Shown here piece after piece: positions 24,698 to 32,984 of a stretch of 64,000 bases of DNA (position 1 is its first letter; each line of letters opens with the position of its first letter). The DNA is taken from assembly GCF_013449725.1 (NCBI RefSeq), contig NZ_JACCFF010000001.1, positions 496,001 through 560,000 on the forward strand. Direction: 5' to 3'. The stretch is from Mycobacteroides sp. LB1. GTDB taxonomy: Bacteria; Actinomycetota; Actinomycetes; Mycobacteriales; Mycobacteriaceae. The position numbers were made by a program, and so were the translations under genes. A model generated the notes under the pieces. That model ran no database searches and had not been told where the DNA came from. It saw only the letters and a list, made by a program, of their open reading frames with translations.

Positions 24698-26220
24698 CTA
24701 CTGCTGCGACCCAGTGCCCGGCACACGGTCAGCTTCCCGCGGACACGCCACCTCGGTGGAGTGTCGGCCGTCGCGCGGTAATCGCGTCTCTGAAAGATGA
24801 TCCGTTCTGGCCCACCCGTAAGCCGTTGCGCGCCTCGTTCAGCCTCCTGACGGGCTGGGGCCGCGACCGGCCGATTCCACCGGGCCCAATTGGATTGCCC
24901 TTCATAGGCTCGGCGATTCCTATGGCACGTAACCCGTACAAGTTCCTGCAGGACTGCCATCGCAGATACGGAGACATTTATCGGGTGCCGCTGCCGATAT
25001 ATCCACTGGTCCTGGCCAATCACCCGGATCTCGTGAGTGAGTTCATGGAGGACACCGAGCTCAAATACAGCATGTCTGCGCCCATCCAAGGCAGGCGAAT
25101 GCAAAAGGCAGTTACGAGTGTGGGCTGCCCGGTGCAGGCCCTCGAAGGGCAGGCCCTTCGAGACAGACGCAAAAAGCTCATGCCGATGTTCGGCAAGAAG
25201 CACCTCGCGGTGGTGTCGGACAAGTTCGTCGAGGTGTTCACCGATCGGATCGACCGATGGCTGACGGTCGCTGGCACCGGCCAGGAGGTGAACCTGCAAG
25301 CAGAGCTGCCGAAGATCGTGCTGCCGGCATTTATGTACGCGATGTTCTCGACGAAACTGTCCGATGACGAAGTTATGCATGCCGATACAGCGACGCGGTC
25401 CGTGATGCGCGCTATCGCGTCGGGACTCTTTCTGGCGACCCCGCCGAATGTCTTCCCGTTGCCCGGCAAGGAGAATCTCACGGTCTCGGGGGTTCACCTC
25501 ATGCGAACCATCCGTGGGATGGTCCAAGAACGACGCGCGAATCCAACCAACGATGCGGACCTGCTCAACATCCTGCTCGGCGCACGTAACGACCCCGGTA
25601 ACCCGCTCACTGAAGTCGATGTGTACTCGGAGATCATGTCGGCAATCGGCGGCGGCTACGAGACGATCGTCGCGTCGATGTCGTGGACGCTGGCACTGCT
25701 CCTACAGCATCCGGAACATCTGGAGCGTCTCTACGACGAGATCGCAATGCTGAATGGCGACATGCCAACCCCCGACGATCTACCCAAGCTGCCTTGGGCA
25801 CGGGCATGTTTCGACGAGGGGCAGCGGCTGCAAGGCGCGCCCATCAACCCAAGATATGCGATGCAGGACACCGAGCTCGGCGGATACCCCATCCCCAAAT
25901 ACACCCTGGTCGCGAGCTCGTTGTACGTGGTCCACCGCGACCCGCGGTGGTGGGGCGAGAACGCCGAAGTGTACGACCCGATGCAGTTCTTCGATCAGGA
26001 CCGCGTCAATGCACGTCCACGTCTGGCATTCCAGGCCTTTGGCGCCGGACCGCACCACTGCATGGGCACCGGTATGGCCTACATGATGGCGCAGTATTTG
26101 TTGGCGACCATCTTCCAGCGGTATCGCCTGCACCTGCGACCAGGATGGCAACCCCGGCAATTCTTCAGCTTGTCGACGTTGGTCAAGGGCGGCGTGCCCG
26201 CCACGATCACCAGAGTTTGA
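24694..26220 (+). CDS. Cytochrome P450
   Basis: 508-residue haem-thiolate monooxygenase. The I-helix reads SAIGGGYETIVASM, the K-helix ExxR is in DEGQRL, and the haem-binding loop is FGAGPHHCMGTGM with the axial Cys. It starts at TTG 24694, overlapping the ferredoxin stop. It is longer than typical soluble bacterial P450s (about 400-420 residues) because of a roughly 60-residue N-terminal part that includes a proline-rich hinge (RPIPPGPIGLPFIGS), as in eukaryote-like or fatty-acid P450s, but has no membrane anchor. The P450 family and substrate cannot be named by eye. Confidence 0.92.
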   Translation: MTTAATQCPAHGQLPADTPPRWSVGRRAVIASLKDDPFWPTRKPLRASFSLLTGWGRDRPIPPGPIGLPFIGSAIPMARNPYKFLQDCHRRYGDIYRVPLPIYPLVLANHPDLVSEFMEDTELKYSMSAPIQGRRMQKAVTSVGCPVQALEGQALRDRRKKLMPMFGKKHLAVVSDKFVEVFTDRIDRWLTVAGTGQEVNLQAELPKIVLPAFMYAMFSTKLSDDEVMHADTATRSVMRAIASGLFLATPPNVFPLPGKENLTVSGVHLMRTIRGMVQERRANPTNDADLLNILLGARNDPGNPLTEVDVYSEIMSAIGGGYETIVASMSWTLALLLQHPEHLERLYDEIAMLNGDMPTPDDLPKLPWARACFDEGQRLQGAPINPRYAMQDTELGGYPIPKYTLVASSLYVVHRDPRWWGENAEVYDPMQFFDQDRVNARPRLAFQAFGAGPHHCMGTGMAYMMAQYLLATIFQRYRLHLRPGWQPRQFFSLSTLVKGGVPATITRV

Positions 26221-26258
26221 AACGCCCCTCACACAAGCCATCACAAGAAAGGAACCAC

Positions 26259-27020
26259 GTGACGAACACGGAGATAAGGAATCAGAATGCGCACCAGCCG
26301 GATTGGAGTGTAAAGGCTCCTCCTGGCCGGGTACACGCGCCAGTCGCCGAATCCGAAGCACTTATCGAGCCCTTCTTGCGACGTTGCAAGGAACAGGAAG
26401 ACATGTACGTCGAGGCCGGCTTCCCGCTGGAAGGGATCGCGGAGTTCTGGCGTAAGTGGTTCGCAGCCTGGAACGACGACTCTCCGGAAGCACTCGAGGA
26501 ATGCTGGACAGAAGACCTGGTATGGACCATGTCTAATACTGGACAGCTGGAGTTTCACGGGCGCGACTACACCGGCGACTTCGCGCGGCTCGGCTACATA
26601 TTCACGCGCGAACTCGGCTTCTACCCGTGGGACGGAACAGACACCCACCTCCCGTACTACGACTTCTTCAACGACCAGATACGGGCGGCCTTCCCCTACT
26701 CAGGCGCCACCAGATTCTTCTGGAACAGTGCAATACCCTGGCCGCGCAAGCCCGTTCGCGGCTGCGGCGTCGACCGCTACATCCTCCGCAAGGAGAACGA
26801 GAAATGGAAGATCGCCCGGATCGACACCGATCAAGACTTCTTGGCCGCTCTCGTGCAGATGCTGCCTTTCGCCGACGGCACCACACGGTTCGTCGCCTGG
26901 CTCACGCGCACCCTCCCGATCGTGGGACGCAAGTTGGGCCTTTATGACAGGGAATCGCTCTACAGCCGTGAGTACGCGGCCAGCAGGCGGGCCAGAAATC
27001 TAACGCGCAAAACGGAATGA
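26259..27020 (+). CDS. SnoaL/NTF2-like protein of the P450 operon
   Basis: 253-residue protein with a nuclear transport factor 2-like core: IAEFWRKWFAAWNDDSPEAL, EECWTEDLVWTMSN and ENEKWKIARIDTDQDF. It starts at GTG 26259 with AAAGGA upstream, 38 bp after the P450 gene. Longer than most SnoaL-like proteins, it has an extra C-terminal helix region (FVAWLTRTLPIVGRKLGL) that could touch a membrane. NTF2-fold proteins act as isomerases, dehydratases or binding proteins; here it may process the P450 product. Function is inferred only from place. Confidence 0.8.
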   Translation: MTNTEIRNQNAHQPDWSVKAPPGRVHAPVAESEALIEPFLRRCKEQEDMYVEAGFPLEGIAEFWRKWFAAWNDDSPEALEECWTEDLVWTMSNTGQLEFHGRDYTGDFARLGYIFTRELGFYPWDGTDTHLPYYDFFNDQIRAAFPYSGATRFFWNSAIPWPRKPVRGCGVDRYILRKENEKWKIARIDTDQDFLAALVQMLPFADGTTRFVAWLTRTLPIVGRKLGLYDRESLYSREYAASRRARNLTRKTE

Positions 27021-27253
27021 CCAAATTCAAACATTGGTCGCCCGCCGAGATTGCGCTCCTCAGCGACCACACGCTGACTGATAGTGATATCGCCACCCGC
27101 ACAGTTAGATCCATCCGAGCGGTAGTGGCCCAGCGTCGCCGCCTTGCCCAAAGGCGCGCAATCAGACTCGGGCTGTACCCATATCACCGGAGAACACCGG
27201 ACCCGGAAAGACATCCGTTCTTCGTACTACAGTGCCTGCCGGAGCCATCGTAA
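27017..27253 (+). CDS. Small protein with a helix-turn-helix (SANT/Myb-like) head
   Basis: 78-residue frame starting at ATG 27017, overlapping the SnoaL-like gene stop by 4 bp. Its first 45 residues read like a compact DNA-binding domain: HWSPAEIALLSDHTLTDSDI, then ATRTVRSIRAVVAQRRRLAQ, with spaced Trp and Leu and a basic recognition helix. Domains of this sort occur in homing endonucleases and phage-type proteins. The tail is Pro/Arg-rich and unstructured, and it ends 12 bp before the HNH repeat, so the gene may be cut short by the junction. It may be real or chance; the coupling favours real. Confidence 0.5.
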   Translation: MTKFKHWSPAEIALLSDHTLTDSDIATRTVRSIRAVVAQRRRLAQRRAIRLGLYPYHRRTPDPERHPFFVLQCLPEPS

Positions 27254-27265
27254 GCGCGCCGGGGG

Positions 27266-27979
27266 TCACCGTGGTGGACAGGTCTGCGCAGCCTCTCTGA
27301 CAGTGTTCGCCGACCGCTCGTCGATTGAAAGGTGGTATCCGCGAAGCACTTCCGCGAATTGCATGGAGTATTGGCACCAGAATGCACGGTTGGATGGCAT
27401 CCAGCCCGACGGCCCCTGGTCCCCCTTGTCCTGGTTGGCCTGCCCCTGCACCGCGATGAGATTGGCGGGATCATTGGCAAAGCGCCATCGCAACGACGGT
27501 TCCCAGTCCCGTGCGCCCATATCCCAGGCGTACGCCAGCGGGACGATATGGTCGATCTGAATGGCTTCACCACTTTTCGGACCACGGGTAAAAGCCACCT
27601 GCACTCCCGTGTACGGATCGCGAAGTGTGCCGGTGCGCACCGCGTTGGGGCACCTCCGGGTGTACACGTAGCTCTTGTCGGCCAGGTCGCGATTCAGGAT
27701 GTCGTTGCGGGTATCGCAACCGTTGCGCCCGCCCGGGGCGTCGGTGTCATCGGACCAGGCGTCACCGAACTGCGCACGTTCATAGTCCTTGCCCCGCAGC
27801 CGCTTGGCCACCACGGTTATCCCGGCCAGGGGGTCATCGCCCTGCGCAAGAGTCGGGATATTCGATTGCGCAGCAATGGCATTAGCACGTTGGAGCCGAT
27901 AGCGAGTCGACACCTGGTACGCCACCACCACCGCGATCGCCGCAGCGATGGCGACGATGAGAAGGGCGCGATTCCTCAC
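27266..27979 (-). CDS. Exported or membrane-anchored HNH endonuclease family protein (DUF1524)
   Basis: 237-residue protein with one N-terminal membrane segment (LLIVAIAAAIAVVVAYQVS) and a DUF1524/HNH nuclease domain: TRRCPNAVRTGTL, the metal-binding IQIDHIVPLAYAWDMGA and FANDPANLIAVQGQANQ. Genes of this type lie next to recG in mycobacteria. It overlaps the recG start side by 4 bp and is probably co-transcribed with recG. The domain would sit outside the cytoplasm, so a role in extracellular DNA breakdown is possible. Its last 30 codons are duplicated at 23609. Confidence 0.86.
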   Translation of the reverse strand: MRNRALLIVAIAAAIAVVVAYQVSTRYRLQRANAIAAQSNIPTLAQGDDPLAGITVVAKRLRGKDYERAQFGDAWSDDTDAPGGRNGCDTRNDILNRDLADKSYVYTRRCPNAVRTGTLRDPYTGVQVAFTRGPKSGEAIQIDHIVPLAYAWDMGARDWEPSLRWRFANDPANLIAVQGQANQDKGDQGPSGWMPSNRAFWCQYSMQFAEVLRGYHLSIDERSANTVREAAQTCPPR

Positions 27980-30216
27980 GACTTATCCAGATACTCGATC
28001 TGATCGGCGATCAGGAAGCGCTGCGCCATACCCGCCAGCGCCGGGTGCCTCGTCAACACCGGGTCCTCGGCACACGCACGCACCGCCATGTCCCGGGCGG
28101 TCTCGATCATGTCGCGGTGATCCAAGAGCGAGAGCAGCCGCAGGTTCACCGCACGACCGGACTGATCGCGGCCCAGGACGTCGCCCTCGCGCCTCTCCTC
28201 CAGGTCCAGCTCGGCCAGGGTGAACCCATCCAGGGTGTCCTGCACCGACCGCAACCGCCGTCCCGTCGAACCCGCCGGGCTGCAGGGACTTACCAATAGG
28301 CATAGGCCCTTGTTGCCGCCACGACCCACACGGCCGCGCAGCTGGTGCAGCTGGCTGATTCCGAACCGGTCCGCATCCATGATCAGCATCACCGTCGCAT
28401 TCGGGACGTCCACACCGACCTCGATCACGGTGGTACACACCAAGACATCGATCTCGCCCGCGCCGAACGCCGTCATGACGGCGTCCTTCTGCTCCGACGG
28501 CAACCGGCCGTGCAGCAGCCCGACGCGCAGACCCGGTAGCAGCGAGCCGCGAATGGTCTCGTACAACTCGGTGACGGGAACCGGCGGCGGGCGCTTCTCC
28601 TCCGAATCATCGGGTCCAGCATCTTTGTCGTCGGCATCGATGCGCGAGGCCACCACGTAGGCCTGCCTGCCTGCGGCCACCTCCTCGGCGATTCGCTCCC
28701 AGCCGCGAGCGAGCCAGCCCGGTTTTTCGCGGGTGAACACCGCGGTGGTGGTGATGGGTTGGCGTCCACGCGGCAGCTCCCGCAGCGTCGAGGTCTCCAG
28801 GTCGCCGAACTCCGTGAGCGCCACCGTGCGCGGGATCGGAGTGGCCGTCATCACCAGCAGGTGTGGCACGATGCCTTCCGGCGCCTTGGCCCGCAACCGA
28901 TCTCGCTGCTCAACACCGAAGCGGTGCTGCTCGTCGACGACCACCAAACCCAACTTGTGAAAGTCCACCGAATCCTGCAGCAGCGCATGGGTGCCAATGA
29001 CGATGCCCGCGAGCCCGGTTGCCACGTCGGCCTTGATCTGTTTCTTCACCGCAGGCGACATCGATCCGGTGAGCAGCGCGATGCTGGTCGCGTCGTCCGG
29101 AGCGCCCAATTCGCCCGCCGTGGCCAATGATCCGAGCATCGCGCGCAGCGACCGAGCATGTTGAACTGCCAACACCTCGGTGGGCGCCAGCAGGGCGCAC
29201 TGATATCCCGCGTCGATGGCCTGCATCATCGCGAGCAGCGCGACGACGGTCTTACCGGAGCCCACCTCACCTTGTAGCAGCCGATTCATCGGCTTGACCC
29301 CGACTAGGTCGGCACCGATTTCGGCAACAACCTGCTGCTGCCCCTCGGTCAGTTCGAAGGGCAACTGGCGCAACAGATCCTCGCGCAGCAGTCCTTCGCT
29401 GAGCGGCATCGGCGGACCCGCTGACCCGATATCGCTGCCGCGCCGCACGGCCAATGCCAGTTGCAGACCCAGCGCCTCATCGAACGCCAGGCGTCTGCGC
29501 GCCTGCTTTTGCTCGGTGTCGTCCTCCGACATGTGGATCTTGCGCAGCGCTTCGTCGAGAGACATCAGGCTGTGCTCTACCAGCACGGCTTCCGGCAACG
29601 CCTCGGGTACCGGATCCAGCTGAGCCAGCACCTGATCGATGCAACGGTAGATGTCCCAGCTTTCTAAGTTCTTGGTTGCCGGGTAGATCGGAAACACATT
29701 GCGCTCGAATGCGGAGATGGCCGTGGATGCGTCGCGCGCCGTTCCGGCGATGCCGCGCAGCGCGGTACTACCGCGCGTTGTGGTGCTCTCTCCGAGCGCG
29801 GTTTCCAACACCAAATAGTCGGGGTGCGTCAACTGGGGTTTACCTCGGAATTCTCCGACCGCACCCGAGAGCATCACCCGATTGCCCACCTCCAGATCGC
29901 GTTTCACCTTGTGCGGATGGAAGAAGGTGGCCTGCACCGCATGCGGGGCGCTCCCCAGCATGACCGATAGGAACTGACCCTTACGGTTCTTCATGCTCTT
30001 CAGCTCCGCCGAGGTGATGAACCCCACCAGGGTGGTGTGCTCACCGGGTTTGGCGCGCTCACCGTCCTGCTCGTCGCGCAGACTGAAGTCGGTGCTGTAC
30101 CGGCGTGGGTAATGATGCAGTAGGTCTTCAACGGTCAGCAGACCGAATTCAGCGTCAAGGACGTCGGATGCCTTGTGCCCCAACACATGATCCAGGCGAT
30201 CGGATAATGTCACCAT
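27976..30216 (-). CDS. recG: ATP-dependent DNA helicase RecG
   Basis: 746-residue helicase that remodels stalled replication forks and Holliday junctions. It has an N-terminal OB-fold wedge domain (about residues 50-150) and the superfamily 2 helicase core with Walker A GEVGSGKTVVALLAM, the DEQH box VVVDEQHRFGVEQRD, VMTATPIPRT, VCTTVIEVGVDVPNA and QLRGRVGRGG. The length fits mycobacterial RecG. It lies 3 bp after the DAK-family gene and overlaps the HNH gene, forming a three-gene leftward operon. Confidence 0.96.
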   Translation of the reverse strand: MVTLSDRLDHVLGHKASDVLDAEFGLLTVEDLLHHYPRRYSTDFSLRDEQDGERAKPGEHTTLVGFITSAELKSMKNRKGQFLSVMLGSAPHAVQATFFHPHKVKRDLEVGNRVMLSGAVGEFRGKPQLTHPDYLVLETALGESTTTRGSTALRGIAGTARDASTAISAFERNVFPIYPATKNLESWDIYRCIDQVLAQLDPVPEALPEAVLVEHSLMSLDEALRKIHMSEDDTEQKQARRRLAFDEALGLQLALAVRRGSDIGSAGPPMPLSEGLLREDLLRQLPFELTEGQQQVVAEIGADLVGVKPMNRLLQGEVGSGKTVVALLAMMQAIDAGYQCALLAPTEVLAVQHARSLRAMLGSLATAGELGAPDDATSIALLTGSMSPAVKKQIKADVATGLAGIVIGTHALLQDSVDFHKLGLVVVDEQHRFGVEQRDRLRAKAPEGIVPHLLVMTATPIPRTVALTEFGDLETSTLRELPRGRQPITTTAVFTREKPGWLARGWERIAEEVAAGRQAYVVASRIDADDKDAGPDDSEEKRPPPVPVTELYETIRGSLLPGLRVGLLHGRLPSEQKDAVMTAFGAGEIDVLVCTTVIEVGVDVPNATVMLIMDADRFGISQLHQLRGRVGRGGNKGLCLLVSPCSPAGSTGRRLRSVQDTLDGFTLAELDLEERREGDVLGRDQSGRAVNLRLLSLLDHRDMIETARDMAVRACAEDPVLTRHPALAGMAQRFLIADQIEYLDKS

Positions 30217-30219
30217 CTG

Positions 30220-31860
30220 TTATTCCACACCGATATGAACGACGTCGGTGTGCTGCCCCGTGCGATAGATCATCACCTCGACACCCCCGTGGTGCGATCG
30301 GGTGTGCTCGATCAGTGCATCGGCGAGAGACTCGTTGGCATTGTCGGACAGCAGGACCGTCACCAGCTCTCCGCCCGAGGACAACATGATGCTCACCAAA
30401 GCCTTAGTAGCATTGGTGACGTCGTGATTCAGAACTAACACCTCGTCGCCGATGATGCCCATCGCATCTCCCGGCTCGCAGGTTCCGGACCAGGTGAGGG
30501 CACGTTCGGTCGCCACGCGGACCAACCCGAACCGGGTTGCGCCCGCAGCACGCGCCATGGTGTAGCTGTCGTCGACGGCCATCCGCTCCGGATCGTGCAC
30601 GGCCAACGCTGCCAGCCCCTGCGCCATCGACGCCGAGGGCAGCGGGATCACCGTGATCCCCCACCCGCGTGCCGCCGCGCAGACCGCCACCAGCTCCTCA
30701 GGTGGCATCAATCCGTTGGGCAACACCATGATCTGGTGCGCACCACTGTCGACCACCGCATCGAGGAGACGCTTTGCGCTCGCAGGGGGTTCATCGACCC
30801 GTAACACCTGCGCACCCTCGCTGGAGAAGAGTGCCGCCGCGCCATCGCCCTCCGCCAGAGCCAGCACCCGGCGGTGCCGGTGTCGTCCGTCGTGATGACC
30901 GCCAGCGGCTCCGCGCAGGGAGGAAATCTGAATCGACTGCGGAACACCGAATTTCATACCCGCCTCGATAGCGGCTCCGGCGTCGTTGACGTGGGCGTGC
31001 ACCGAGTGCCCCATCTCGCCGTCGCCGGCAATGGCGATGGAGTCGCCCATCTCGTCGAGCTGGGTTCGCAGATCGGCGATCTGCAGCTCGTCACACCCGC
31101 CGAGCAGATACATCACCTCGAACTCCGGGGGGAGTTCACCCGGCGGGTCGAGGTTCAAGCCACCCGGACCGCGCCCGGGTCCGGCCACCCAAACCTGGGA
31201 GGGCGCGATCTTGGGCGGTGATGGGGTGTACTCACGACGAGCAGGCAGCTCCCCTGCCACCACCAGCACCAGGGCGTCGAGGATTACGACGAGGCCGCGC
31301 GCGCCGGCATCGACCACCCCGTTGTCGGCGAGCACATCGAGTTGTTTGGGCGTCCTCTCCAGGGCGGCCACCGCGGCATCCGCGGCGGTGATGATGAGGT
31401 TGGCGAGCTCGTCGGCGGCTCGGTCAGCTGCCTCGGCGGCAGCGGCTAGCACCGACACGATGGTGCCCTCGACGGGTGTGCTCATCGAAGCGATGACGAA
31501 TTGTGATGCCTGTCGCAATGCGCGACGCACCACCTCGGCTCCGATGGTGTCGTGGTCGGCTGCGGCGTCGGCGACCCCGCGCACGATCTGAGACAGGATG
31601 ACCCCGGAGTTCCCGCGAGCACCATGGACCGCGCCTCGAGCCAGTGCGGCGGCGACCTGTGCGACCGTGGCGCCTTCTCCTAGCGCCTCGGCGGCGTTGA
31701 CCGCCGATCGCATGGTGAACAGCATGTTGGTGCCGGTATCGGCATCGGCTACTGGGAACACATTGAGCCGGTTGATCTCGTCGCTACGAGCGATCAGCCC
31801 CTCGACGGAGGCGCGCGCCCATTCGAGCAGCGCGGCGCTGTCCAGAACCGAGAGCTGCAT
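30220..31860 (-). CDS. DAK/FakA-like kinase (DhaL-domain protein)
   Basis: 546-residue protein of the FakA/DhaL family. The N-terminal nucleotide-binding DhaL domain has VFPVADADTGTNMLFTM (metal-binding Asp residues) and ARGNSGVILSQIVRG; the middle and C-terminal domains follow the arrangement of fatty acid kinase subunit A. In Firmicutes FakA phosphorylates fatty acids bound to FakB (DegV) proteins; in mycobacteria the role is not settled. It starts at ATG 31860 and is followed by recG after 3 bp. It is divergent from rpmB. Confidence 0.85.
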   Translation of the reverse strand: MQLSVLDSAALLEWARASVEGLIARSDEINRLNVFPVADADTGTNMLFTMRSAVNAAEALGEGATVAQVAAALARGAVHGARGNSGVILSQIVRGVADAAADHDTIGAEVVRRALRQASQFVIASMSTPVEGTIVSVLAAAAEAADRAADELANLIITAADAAVAALERTPKQLDVLADNGVVDAGARGLVVILDALVLVVAGELPARREYTPSPPKIAPSQVWVAGPGRGPGGLNLDPPGELPPEFEVMYLLGGCDELQIADLRTQLDEMGDSIAIAGDGEMGHSVHAHVNDAGAAIEAGMKFGVPQSIQISSLRGAAGGHHDGRHRHRRVLALAEGDGAAALFSSEGAQVLRVDEPPASAKRLLDAVVDSGAHQIMVLPNGLMPPEELVAVCAAARGWGITVIPLPSASMAQGLAALAVHDPERMAVDDSYTMARAAGATRFGLVRVATERALTWSGTCEPGDAMGIIGDEVLVLNHDVTNATKALVSIMLSSGGELVTVLLSDNANESLADALIEHTRSHHGGVEVMIYRTGQHTDVVHIGVE

Positions 31861-31897
31861 GTGAAAAGCCTATCTATGGGAGCTGACACGACACATT

Positions 31898-31927
31898 TTG
31901 GTGTTCACCGGCCGGTCAGGCTATTCT
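31898..31927 (+). promoter_or_regulatory. Probable SigA-type promoter of rpmB
   Basis: TTGGTG (31898-31903) and TATTCT (31922-31927) separated by 18 bp make a plausible -35/-10 pair about 65 bp before the rpmB start. The spacer contains the 10-bp palindrome ACCGGCCGGT (31907-31916), a possible repressor site. Confidence 0.4.
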
Positions 31928-31991
31928 TGCAGGGTTGTGGGCCACCCTGAACAGGTCGTTGGCCAGAATCGCGAGCTTGAGGAGTTTCACT

Positions 31992-32189
31992 ATGGCTGCC
32001 GTCTGCGACGTGTGCGGTAAGGGCCCCGGCTTTGGCAAGTCGGTTTCGCACTCGCATCGGCGTACCAACCGTCGCTGGAATCCGAACATCCAGACGGTTC
32101 ACGCCGTCACCTCCCCCGGTGGCAACAAGCAGCGCGTCAATGCCTGCACCTCCTGCATTAAGGCCGGCAAGGTCGTCCGCGGCGTATAG
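31992..32189 (+). CDS. rpmB: 50S ribosomal protein L28
   Basis: 65-residue ribosomal protein beginning [20 protein letters not shown]. It has two CxxC pairs (CDVC near residue 5 and CTSC near residue 52), so it is the zinc-binding C+ form. The ATG at 31992 follows GAGGAG at a 7-nt spacing. It starts a short rightward transcript with the enoyl-CoA hydratase gene 8 bp downstream. Confidence 0.96.
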   Translation: MAAVCDVCGKGPGFGKSVSHSHRRTNRRWNPNIQTVHAVTSPGGNKQRVNACTSCIKAGKVVRGV

Positions 32190-32197
32190 CCAAGGCC

Positions 32198-32983
32198 GTG
32201 ACCACTGTGTCTTTGGAGTCTTCTGACTACATCGCCGTTCATAACGGCGTTCTGCACATCACCATCGCTACTGCGGCGGCCGGTACCTCGCTTGATTTTG
32301 CCGGTGTCGACGCCGCGGTTTCAGTGCTGCGTGACCTGCCCGCCGACATCGGCGCAATCCTGCTGACCAGCAGCGGCGCCAACTTCTGCGCCGGCGGTAA
32401 TGTGCGCGAGTTCGCGTCCGCCGAAGATCGCCGGGCCAAGCTCCATGAGCTCGCCGGTCGTTTGCACGAGTTTGTTCGCGCCGTGGACGCCGCAGATCGC
32501 CCGGTGGTGGCCTCGGTGCATGGTTGGGCCGCCGGCGGCGGACTGAGCCTGGTGCTGCTGGCCGATATCGCGATCGGCGGCGAGTCGACCAAGCTGCGAG
32601 CCGCCTACCCCGGGATCGGGTACTCCTCCGATGGCGGTATGTCCTGGGCGCTGCCCCGGAGGATCGGCACGGCCCGTGCCGCCGAGCTGCTGCTCACCGA
32701 TCGCGTCGTCGAAGCCCCCGAGGCCCTGTCCATTGGACTGCTGAGCCGCGTGGTGTCCGATGACGAAGTGTCAACCACCGCGGTGGCCATCGCCGAGAAA
32801 CTCGCGGCCGGTCCTCGTGAGGCCCAGAACCGCATCCGTCGCCTGCTGCGCCTCAGTGCGAACAACACTCTCGACGCGCAGCTGGATCTGGAGCAGACCA
32901 GCATCGCCGAGGCCTCGGTCAGTCCGACCGGTATCGAGGGTGTTGACGCCTTCGTCGGCAAGCGCAAGCCCGTCTGGCCCTGA
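32198..32983 (+). CDS. Enoyl-CoA hydratase/isomerase family protein
   Basis: 261-residue crotonase-fold protein. The oxyanion-hole motifs are NFCAGGNVREF and VHGWAAGGGLSLVLLADIAI. The catalytic acid expected near residue 140 lies in AAYPGIGYSSDGGMSW, where Asp rather than Glu is seen, as in several isomerase members. It starts at GTG 32198, 8 bp after rpmB. It probably takes part in beta-oxidation or the breakdown of a branched or cyclic acyl-CoA; the exact reaction is open. Confidence 0.85.
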   Translation: MTTVSLESSDYIAVHNGVLHITIATAAAGTSLDFAGVDAAVSVLRDLPADIGAILLTSSGANFCAGGNVREFASAEDRRAKLHELAGRLHEFVRAVDAADRPVVASVHGWAAGGGLSLVLLADIAIGGESTKLRAAYPGIGYSSDGGMSWALPRRIGTARAAELLLTDRVVEAPEALSIGLLSRVVSDDEVSTTAVAIAEKLAAGPREAQNRIRRLLRLSANNTLDAQLDLEQTSIAEASVSPTGIEGVDAFVGKRKPVWP

Positions 32984-32984
32984 G

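Larger units (their letters stand above)
23609..27357. mobile_element. Candidate inserted cassette bounded by direct repeats
   Basis: The segment between the two 92-bp repeats (23609-23700 and 27266-27357) holds a complete TetR, ferredoxin, cytochrome P450, SnoaL-like and small HTH gene set and nothing else. The right copy is the intact 3' end of a chromosomal HNH gene, the left copy a decayed duplicate, as expected after insertion at, or duplication of, the end of that gene. No integrase or transposase is present inside, so the mechanism is unknown and the boundaries are inferred. Confidence 0.4.

Noticed and set aside
23579..27357. Composite transposon or insertion sequence around the P450 genes
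   Set aside because: There are direct repeats but no transposase, no terminal inverted repeats and no integrase; recorded only as a candidate cassette.
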